Below, piece by piece: positions 56,158 through 64,000 of a DNA stretch of 64,000 nt (positions are counted from its first letter, which is position 1; the number at the start of each line of letters is the position of its first letter). Under the pieces are notes generated by a model. It had not been told where the DNA came from. It did no database searches and saw only the letters and a list, made by a program, of their open reading frames with translations. Source of the stretch: Zygnema cylindricum (Eukaryota > Streptophyta > Zygnematophyceae > Zygnematales > Zygnemataceae). A program made the position numbers and the translations under genes. The stretch lies in the NCBI GenBank assembly GCA_037447655.1, contig JBBHKE010002542.1, forward strand, positions 62,001-126,000, in the 5' to 3' direction.

Positions 56158-57253
56158 AGTGAGAGAAAATTTCGACTGATATATGTGTATTGAGTCAAGC
56201 CTCAAGTTGATGCTCTTATGAATTTCCTTTGTGATTTTGTGAATGATTCCGCTTTTGTGTTTTGAGGAATGATCCTTTCTTATCCCCCGCCATTTTTCCC
56301 TCCCCCTCTCCCTCTCTCTCCTCCTCCCCACCTATCCTTATTACTCTACTGATCCCTATAACCCTCGCTCTCCTTTTTTGTAGCCGTATCCCATTTTTTC
56401 AATCTCTCCTAATTTCCTTTACCCTCTTGGTCAATCTCCCTGTCTCTATTCCTCTCTTTCTCCTTATCTTTCCTTTCCCTTGGCCCTTTCCTCACCATAG
56501 CCCTATCTTCTTTCCCTCTCCCTCTCCCTCTTCCACTTCGTCTCCCTCTCCCTATCCCACGATACACACGGGTGTAGTCGGTCAAAGGTTTTGCTTGCTA
56601 GGGTGGCAGCATTTCTAAGGGAAAGTCAAAGTGGGGAATGCTGTCCAAAACACATGTTGTTCAAGGTTTGCATTCAATGGTGAAACTGAGCACACAGAAA
56701 GTCTTATTTCACAAGGGTGAAGCTTTATACGAGTTCAGACTGTCAAGGTGTCAGTAATTTGGGTGTGTATCAACTTGGAGTCGGCACTAACAAGATAAGC
56801 TTCTATAGGTCAACGATTTCTGTGGGGAAATGGAACCTATAGAATTTCGGAGTGAGAGAAAATTTCGGCTGATATATGTGTATTGAGTTAAGCCTCAAAT
56901 TGATGCTCTTATGAATTTCCTTTGTGATTTTGTAAATGATTCCGCTTGTGTGTTTTGAGAAATGATCCTTTCTTATCCCCTGCCATTTTTCCCTCCCCCT
57001 CTACCTCTCTCTCCTCCTCCCCACCTATCCTTATTACTCTAGCGATCCCTCCAACCCTCGCTCTCCTTTTTCGTAGCCGTATCCCATTTTTTCAATCTTT
57101 CCTAATTTCCTTTACCCTCTTGGTCAATCTCTCTGTCTCTATTCCTCTCTTTCTCCTTATCTTTCCTATCCCTTGGCCCTTTCCTCACCCTAGCCCTATC
57201 TTCTCTCCCTCTCCCTCTCCCTCTTCCACTTCGTCTCCCTCTCCCTATCCCAC
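55869..57253. repeat. 692-bp tandem duplication (LTR end plus CT tract)
   Basis: Copy 1 (55869-56560) and copy 2 (56561-57253) each hold the last part of LTR E from GATACA-AC-GGTGTAGTCGGTC, the flank GAGTGAGAGAAAATTTCG and a CT-rich block ending CCTATCCCAC. They differ at scattered bases. The junction has the short shared sequence CCACGATACA, fitting slippage or unequal exchange. Confidence 0.95.
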
Positions 57254-59320
57254 CTCCACCTTCCCCTCTCCCTCTCCTCCCCTCTAATCCCCTCCTCCGC
57301 GTCTTCTGCCCTCTTCCTCTTTTTCTCCCCTTTCCTTCTTCTTCTCCCACTCCCTCTCTCTCCACACACTTCCTACCCCCTGCCACATTCCAACCCATCT
57401 TTGTCCCTTCTCTCCCCCTACCTTTCTCTCTCCTTCTCCTCTCCCTATCCCAATTTCCTTGCAACCTTCCCCCCTTCCCCCCACTTTCCGAATCTTATAT
57501 CACTTTCCCTATCCCTCTCCCTCTTCCTCACACTCTACGTCTTTCCCCTCCCTTTTCTCTCCACAAACCTCTCCAACTCCCTCTCCCTATCCCTCTTCCT
57601 CTCCGTCTACCCTCTCCTTTTAAATCTAACTCTTCCTCTACATCCCCTTCTCCCTCTACCTCTCCCTCTCCGTCTCTCTCTCACTCTTTCCCTCTCTCTC
57701 CCTCATCCTATCTCATCCCTCATTCTCTCCCCAACACCGTTCTCGCTCGCCATTATCTTCCCCCCTCCACTTTCCCTTCGTCCACACTCTCCCCTACCTC
57801 CCCCTCCCTCATATTTGCCGCCTCCTTCCCCCTCTCCATTTCCTCTCCCTTACCCTCTTCCCTTTTTCCCTCTATCTCTCACAACCTATCACTCTCCCTC
57901 TCCCTCTCCGTCTAGCTCTCACTCTCCCTCTCGATCTTGCTCTCTTTCTACCTCACAATCTTCTATCTATCTCCCATCTCCCGCTCTCTTTCTATCTCTC
58001 TCTCTATGTCCTGCTCCCCCTCCATCTACCTCTCCCTTGTACCATAGGCCTCCTTTGGAATTCTTCTCCTTCGCCCTCTCCGTCCTCCTTCCCCTCATTC
58101 TCTAACTCACCTCTCCCACTCCAATTTCCTCTCCCCCTCCCTCTCCGTCGTCTAAGCCCTCTCCTTTTCCCTCGTCCTATGACTCTCCCTCTCCCTCATC
58201 CTGACCCTATCCCATCTCTCTCTCCTCTATTTTCCTCGCTTTCCCACAACTAATATTTCTACCTGGCCCTCGTTCTTTCCTCTCCATCTGCCTATCCCTT
58301 TTCCTCTTCCTCTCCTCTCCTACTCCCTCTGCCTCTCCTTTTCCATCAACCTCTCCCTCTCCCCTTCCCAATCTCCCTCTAAAACTTACAGTTTCTCACT
58401 TCTTGCTCTTTTGTTCCCTTTTTCCTCCTTCATTATTCCTCTTTCCTTCACTATTCACTCTATGAGACCCCCCACACTCCCTCTCCATCTTCCTTTACCT
58501 CTTGCTCTCCCTCTTCCTCTCCCTCTCTTTCACCCACATCTTCTTCCTCTTCGTTTCCCTCACACTCTACTTTTCCTCTGCATAGGTGTCTGCCTCTGCC
58601 TCTTTTCCTCCTTTTCTTAATCTCTCTCCCTCTCCCTCTACGTTTTTCCCTCCCTTTGCCTAACTGCTTCCCCTTTACGCTTCCTCTCCTTCTTGCCCCT
58701 TCTCCACCCCCTTTTCTCCCTTTTGCGAACCCTCTTCTCTCCCTCTCCTTCCACCTCTCCCTCTACCTCTTCCCTTCCCTCTACCTCACCTTTTGCAAAA
58801 CCTTCTCTATCTTCGTCTACATCTCGTTCTCCCTCAACATCTCCCCTCTCACTCACCATCTCACTCTCTCTCTCCCTTTACCTCTTTCTCTCTATCTTTC
58901 CCTCCCCCTAATTTGTCCTTCTTCAACTTTGCCATTTCCCTCCTCTTACCGTCCTCCTCTGTTCTACTTTTCCGTCTCCCTTTCCGTCTCCTTCTCCCTC
59001 TCCCTGTTCCTCTCCCACAACCTCTCTCTCCCACTCCCACCCCTCTCCCTCTTCCTATCCCTTGCAAACCACTCACGCTTCAACCTTCCCCCTTCCCTTC
59101 CCCCATTTCTGTTCCCCCCCTCACCCCGACCTTTATTTCTCCGCTCCTCTCTATCCCTCTACTTATGCCCCCTACCCTCTACTTACTCCTCTCCGTCTCA
59201 ACTCGCTCTTCACCTTCCCCCCTTGGGGTCTTCCTTCCTTCGCTAGGCTCTTCTCTCCTTTTCCCAATCCATCTCCCTCTGCCCCTACCGTTTCCCTCTT
59301 CTTCTTGCCCTTCTGTCTTC
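56970..59320. repeat. CCCTCT polypyrimidine tract, about 2.3 kb
   Basis: Pyrimidine-rich on the plus strand (CTCCCT/CCTCTC hexamers, interrupted), the opposite strand orientation to the tract at 46384-49020. A first block is at about 56270-56560 within copy 1 of the duplication. The open frames in it are artefacts of the repeat. It ends directly at the LTR of element I. Confidence 0.96.
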
Positions 59321-59808
59321 TGTTAGGGTCAAAATGGTAATCTGTCGTCGCGCCTTGTCGCGCGACCGAATAGTTTCAGTTTATCTTTTGTTATCAACCG
59401 TGTGGTCTTGTCTTTTGTCTTATTATGTTTCGTAGGTTGTTTTAAAGATTCGTGGTCTCACGTAGATTCGGTTTCGCGACGACCAGGTACAAATATTGTT
59501 TGGTGTGTTAGGTTTTGTCGCTATTTGATCTTGTGTGTACTTTTCGGTAGTACATTAGTACTACGTAGTTTTGTGTTGATTTGTTTGTTTGGTTTTATTT
59601 CGTGCGCACTCTAATTTTGTCTTGGTTTATAGTTTGAAGTAGTGACGTGACGCTTGATGTATACTACATACTGGAGAGTAGTGGGAGGGAAAAGATACAC
59701 TGATTATGGGGAAAAATGTTCATATTTTTTTTTGACTTTTATGGACTATCCTCTCTCGTGTGTAAATATTTTTATTGATGCTTCGGCTGAATTGTTAAGA
59801 TCCTATCA
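59321..59808 (+). mobile_element. 5' LTR of copia I
   Basis: TGTTAGGGTCAAAATGG to GATCCTATCA, 488 bp, then AG and the primer site. Much shorter than lineage-1 LTRs and without a gag start. No 3' LTR is in the window. Confidence 0.78.
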
Positions 59809-59810
59809 AG

Positions 59811-59822
59811 TGGTATCGGAGC
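59811..59822 (+). promoter_or_regulatory. Primer-binding site of copia I
   Basis: TGGTATCGGAGC, complementary to the 3' end of initiator tRNA-Met with one G-U-type variant, two bases after the LTR. Identical to the site of chromovirus M. Confidence 0.9.
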
Positions 59823-59867
59823 TTGTGTGCTCCATTGAGGTGTAGAGAGGTGGCTAGTTTGGCCGCC

Positions 59868-61436
59868 ATGGGTAGAAAGAAGAAAAATACCCCTTCTCCT
59901 ATGATTCCTTCTTCTTCTACGATAATTCCTCCTCCTCCATATCCGGATCCTCCGGATATAGCCAAATCCGAATCTTCATTGGATCCAGAAGTTAAAACTC
60001 CATTTGCTTTCACTGGCAAAACTTTTGAGGAAGCGCTTCCGGTCGATACGTTTGGACAAAAGAAGGAGAATGAGGGGAAAAAGAAGGAGGAAGATGACGC
60101 GATGGAAGATCGTCTTCAAAAAATGATGGATGGTATTTTCCGCTATGTTGATCAACGAATCTCCGATGCAAACCGTATTACAAGACCTCCATTTTTCGGA
60201 GGTCCCATTCTGACACAAAGCGTCGTTGATATTGAAGGAGATGAAGTACATGAAGAGGAGAGGAGGGAATTAATTCGAAAGGGGAAACTCCCCATCGATG
60301 ATGATTCCGATCTTGATGATTGGAGTCAAGGAGACGAACAAGTTGAATCTATGTCCGGGAAGATCGTCATCTTCAATGGGACGAATTATCAATCGTGGAA
60401 GAAATATATCAAAGGTCAATTTAAATTAAAACAGCTTTGGAAGGTAGTAAAAGGGGTGGACAAAATGCCTACCTCGGATCGGAGAGCTTATCGCGTATGG
60501 ACAAAGAAAAATCTTTCCGCCGTCGGTGGTTTATTTCAATCATGTAGCACTTCGATTCACGGTTTATTTCTTACCAAAAGATTCACCCATGATTGTTGGG
60601 TAGCCCTTGAAAATCATTTTGAGAAGAGTCTTCAAAATAAAGGGCAACACATTTATACCAACTATACATCCTTCAAGGTGAAAGCAAACGAATCTATCAA
60701 TGAGGCCGCAAATAGATTTAACATTATTATTGAGCAACTCGCAAATATGGGAAATTTTATTGAGGAGAATGATAAGGCATCGGTCTTCACCCATGCCCTA
60801 CCGAAGAAAATGATACATTTGAGGGATATTCTCTTATCAAGGGATTCAAAAAACCTTGGATTCAATTATTACATTCCTCAAATCTACCGAGGCGAATCGT
60901 CCTAGCTCATCGAGGGGAACTCAACCGACCAGTTCCCTCAATGCGACGACACCTGAAACGCCCGATCTAAATTATTTTCGAGGAGAGGAGGTAGGAGAGG
61001 AGGAAATCCGAGAGGAAGAGGTGGAAGAGGTCAGGAAAGGGCCGGGAGATTTCCCTCCTAGCCCGAATATTCAAATCTGACCAATATTGCCTGCTTTCAG
61101 TGCGGCAAACTTGGTCATATGGCGGCTTGTTGCTCGGACAAGGAGCGCCAATGCCATTTTTGCGGGAAATGGGGTCATATAAGCCCCCAATGTTATTCGA
61201 AGCCTAAAAATGGAAGCGCCGGCGGTAGAGGCGGCGACGGCGGTAGAGGAGACGTCGGCGGCCGATATAGTGGTCGCGGCGGCGGTCGTCTTGGCAGCCG
61301 CGGTAGTCGCGGAGGCCGCCATGGAAGGGGGGGAGGACATTTTTTTGGTGACGAGCATTTTGAAGGGGAAGGAGAAAGACCGCAAATATTTTCGGTCCTT
61401 AACCTATCGCGCGATTTGTTGGAAGGTACTACATGA
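59868..61436 (+). pseudogene. gag: Copia I gag
   Basis: ATG 59868 is in a strong plant-like context (GCCGCCATGG). The N-terminus is basic (MGRKKKNTPSP). The gag domain lies near 60350-60850 (GKIVIFNGTNYQSWKKYIKG, LKQLWKVVKG, WVALENHFEKSLQ). One frameshift falls between 60845 and 60905; a second near 61080 restores the original frame. Two zinc knuckles follow, CFQCGKLGHMAAC (61092-61130) and CHFCGKWGHISPQC (61152-61193), then a Gly/Arg-rich RGG-type tail (61200-61330). TGA at 61434-61436 lies in the same frame as the protease that follows, so gag and pol were one frame. Confidence 0.85.
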
Positions 61437-63020
61437 CAAAAAAAGATCTGGATAATCGATTCGGGAGCGTCGCATCACGTATGTACAGACGCGTCACTTT
61501 TCTATGACCTATGGCAACTCACCATACCGAAGAAAATTAGTGTCACAAGTGGACAAATAATTTCAATCGGTACAATGGGTACTATACAGCTAGATTTACC
61601 TATTTTAGACTCAAGCGACGTGGAAAAACTAACGCAGGTCGAACTGACGAATGTCTTATATTTACTTGAAGGTTCGGTGAACCTTCTCAGCGTACCTCAA
61701 ATTCAACAAACAGGAATTCAGCGAACAGGTTGCAGGGTACTCTTGTACGGTGATTCAACAATAAAAATTGTACAACCGGATGGTGTACAAATTGGTGAAG
61801 GGGAGGTCACACAATTCATGCACAACCGGTTAATTTGGCGTCGGCCTAAATTCTCCTCAAATTCCGCTGGTATTATTTCGCAAATATCCTATTTAAAAGG
61901 CGATTTGACAACGTGGCACCACGGGATGTGTCACACATCCGAGGCGAGTTTACGACGAATGATCAAAAATGGGAGCGGAAGGGGATTAGACTTGGCGTCG
62001 GGAGAGAAAATTAACAGGTGCGATGGATGTAGTAAGGGAAGACAAATCCGAAAGCCACATTCGGCTAAGGATCCTTTGCATCGATCTAAGCATCTGCTTG
62101 ATCTTGTCCACATTGATTTATGTGGGGATGTGAAACCGGATACGATTGGTGGAAACAATTATATTATGGTGGTGGTGGACGACTTCTCTCGATTCACATG
62201 GGTAATATTGCTTAAACACAAATCTGAAGCATTTTTACGTTTTCAAGAGTGGCGTGTGATGGCCGAAAGGCAATGTGAGAGAAAATTAAAATCTATTAGA
62301 TCGGACAATGTAGGGGAATTTCTTGCTTTTAATCCTTATTGTAAAGAGTGGGGAATTTCTCATCAATATAATGCATCTTACTCACCGGAATCTAATGGCG
62401 TTGCCGAGAGGAAGAATCGTACGCTTAAAAAAATGATACGATCCATGGTACACGGATCCGGGAGGAGTATTCATTTATGGGGTGATGCGATTTTGACGGC
62501 GAATTATATTTGCAATTGGGGGATTACATCCGTTTGGGGTGATAAAACTCCATACGAATTATGGCATGGTCGAAAACCCACTCTTCACCACATTCGGATT
62601 TGGGGATGTCGTGCGTCGATATATATTAAATCGCAAAAGAGAAAGGGTAAGTTTGCATCGAGGAGTTGGAGTGGTTATTTCGTTGGATATAGCGAGAAAG
62701 GAAGCCTTTATCGAGTTTATGATCCGATTCGACATATCGTTGAGGAATCGAGAAATGTGGATTTCCACGAGGATTTATTATCCACAATCTCTCGATCGGC
62801 TAAGCGACACTCTAATCTTGATTTTCATGGGGAATTTGATATTGGTGACCTTAATGACATTGAGGGTTCGGATTCGGAAATTGATCCAGATTCCACCTCC
62901 AATGTTAAGAGGGGGGAAGGTAAATTTGTGGAAAATAAAATTTTTGATAACATTGGTGGGGATTCACGAATCGAAAAATTCCCGAATGTCCTCGGACCCG
63001 AGGAAATCTTCGTCTTCTAA
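61437..63020 (+). pseudogene. pol: Copia I protease and integrase
   Basis: Protease starts WIIDSGASHHVCTD with catalytic Asp near 61458. The integrase zinc region is WHHGMCHTSEASLRRM (61914) with CDGCSKGRQ. The core has LVHIDLCGD (about 62107), SIRSDNVGEF (62288) and SNGVAERKNR (62392), giving the three catalytic residues Asp, Asp, Glu. The C-terminal region includes YELWHGRKPT, IRIWGCRASIY and WSGYFVGYSEKG, typical of plant copia integrases. The frame ends at 63018-63020 after a shift near 62990, and the connector continues in another frame to 63204. The integrase itself looks intact. Confidence 0.92.
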
Positions 63021-63795
63021 ATCGAGTGGCCCGAATATCTTTGAGGAGGACTTGACAAAGGAGGAGAAAGAATTTGAGCTGACGAGGAGTATGCGAGAAA
63101 ATAGGGGGAAGAAATCGGCTCGTCTTTCTTTTGACGGTAAGGGAAATGTTGAAAATTCCTATTATTATATTTCAGCGGCTAAGGAGGAAGATTTCCTCTT
63201 ATAGCAATCATTATGCGATAATATGCCATGCGATCCGCAATCGTACATGAAAGCACGTAAATCATGCGATTGTGAGACGCATTGAAAATCGGCGTGGGAA
63301 AGAGAACTTCAATCTATTATCGAAAACGAAACATTTGAGGAGGTAAGTTTACCGGAGGGTAAAAAGGCTATTGATGCGAAGTGGATTTTCAAAACAAAAA
63401 CAGGTGCACCGGGGGAAATAGTAAAACATAAAGCTCGGCTAGTACGTAAGGGCTTTCAACGAAGGGAGGGGATAAATTATACGGAGACATATGCACCGGT
63501 CATGAAGTTTGATTCTTCGAGGATGATTATTGCTATTGCCGCTCCTGGTAAGAAGCACATTCACCAAATAGATGTAGAGACGACGTTCTTGTGAGGTGAC
63601 TTAGAGGAGGAGGTTTATTTGAAGGTTCCGGAAGGAGTAGTGTCAAAGGAGTGGAAGGTATGGCGGCTGTGAAAGTCTTTGTACAGACTAAAGCAAGCAC
63701 CAAGGACTTGGTATTTACGATAACACAAGGTCTTTACAGAATTTGGATTCGTAAGAACAGTTTTAGACTCTGGAGTTTACGTGAAAGGTGAGGGG
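63021..63795 (+). pseudogene. Copia I connector and reverse transcriptase start
   Basis: Connector frame ENRGKKSARLSFDGKG is followed, after a stop at 63202-63204, by reverse transcriptase: AIDAKWIFKTKTGAPGE (63367), KHKARLVRKGFQRREG, VMKFDSSRMIIAIAA, IDVETTFL, LEEEVYLKVPEG and LKQAPRTW. Single-codon stops at 63284, 63592, 63672 and 63720 interrupt it. It breaks off at GVYVKGEG before the YVDD block because another LTR begins at 63796. Confidence 0.9.
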
Positions 63796-64000
63796 TGTTG
63801 TTTTTAGAAAGCTTTAGTCCTCTTTATGCCTCAGCTGTGAGAGAGAGCTGTTCAGGACTTAAGCTATTTTTGGTTGAGTTCGGTTCAGTACTTACCGAAA
63901 TTAGTGTGACAGTGAAGTTGGGAGTTCACGGTTCATTCACACTTGGGACACGTGTCGTCACTTGGGAGAATGCGTGAGTATGTCCTCCGTGGACGTACGG
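63796..64000 (+). mobile_element. LTR start of a K-family copia, cut by window end
   Basis: TGTTGTTTTTAGAAAGCTTTAGTCCTC matches the start of the LTR at 50484-51213 read on its sense strand, including the GTGAGAGAGAG and GGACTTA blocks. It interrupts the reverse transcriptase of I. The preceding 5 bp, AGGGG, would be the target duplication to look for beyond the window. Confidence 0.82.

Noticed and set aside
57401-59326. Open frames of 180-230 codons in the CCCTCT tract
   Set aside because: Low-complexity Ser/Leu/Pro translations, open in several frames at once; no domain.
59823-59867. Upstream extension of the I gag frame before the ATG
   Set aside because: There is no ATG in that part; the ATG at 59868 has a strong context and its spacing matches fragment H.
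1-64000. Defence system, CRISPR array, operon or other prokaryote-type locus
   Set aside because: No such genes or arrays are seen; all recognisable coding sequence is from eukaryotic retrotransposons.

Overview
This 64-kb window looks like repeat-rich nuclear DNA from the green-plant lineage. LTR retrotransposons fill most of it. Primer-binding sites match plant-type initiator-Met tRNA, and the Ty3 element is a chromovirus. I found no host gene, genuine tRNA or rRNA gene, or CRISPR array. The species cannot be told from this sequence. Almost every coding region is a Ty1/copia or Ty3/gypsy gene, most of them broken.

Layout. 1-4900: AT-rich DNA with a non-autonomous hAT-like transposon (2170-3690, perfect 8-bp target duplication) and a 15-bp minisatellite. 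4919-8650: a solo copia LTR, a decayed copia integrase (minus strand) and a gag fragment (H). 8651-40093: a deep nest. Minus-strand copia G was split by copia B (10066-39803, duplication ACTGG). B was split by copia A (11374-17796, duplication CATAG) and by copia C (19189-36422, near-duplication GTTTA/GTTAA). C's 3' LTR was broken by chromovirus M (26417-36210). M received copia F in its 5' LTR and copia N in its pol gene (29783-32460, duplication CTCAG). 40094-44092: AT-rich DNA with a fold-back element and a decayed relative of the hAT-like element. 44093-52034: copia fragments J (plus) and K (minus) flank a 2.6-kb GAGAGG tract. 52035-57253: non-autonomous copia E and a 692-bp tandem duplication. 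About 56970-59320: a long CCCTCT tract. 59321-64000: copia I, cut in its reverse transcriptase by another LTR.

How the parts work together. Two copia lineages are present. Lineage 1 (A, B, C, E, F, G, N and the more distant K) has LTRs of about 0.7-1.15 kb. In A, B, C and E the gag start codon, or its mutated equivalent, lies inside the LTR, and just past the LTR gag reads through a site complementary to the anticodon arm of initiator tRNA-Met (half-tRNA priming). Lineage 2 (H, I, J) and chromovirus M use the conventional 3'-end site TGGTATCGGAGC. Copies C, N and E share a compact gag plus 'mini-pol' organisation lacking protease, integrase and the reverse transcriptase active site, so they look like a family moved in trans by A-like elements. 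A is the most intact lineage-1 element: all domains are present, broken by three in-frame stops.
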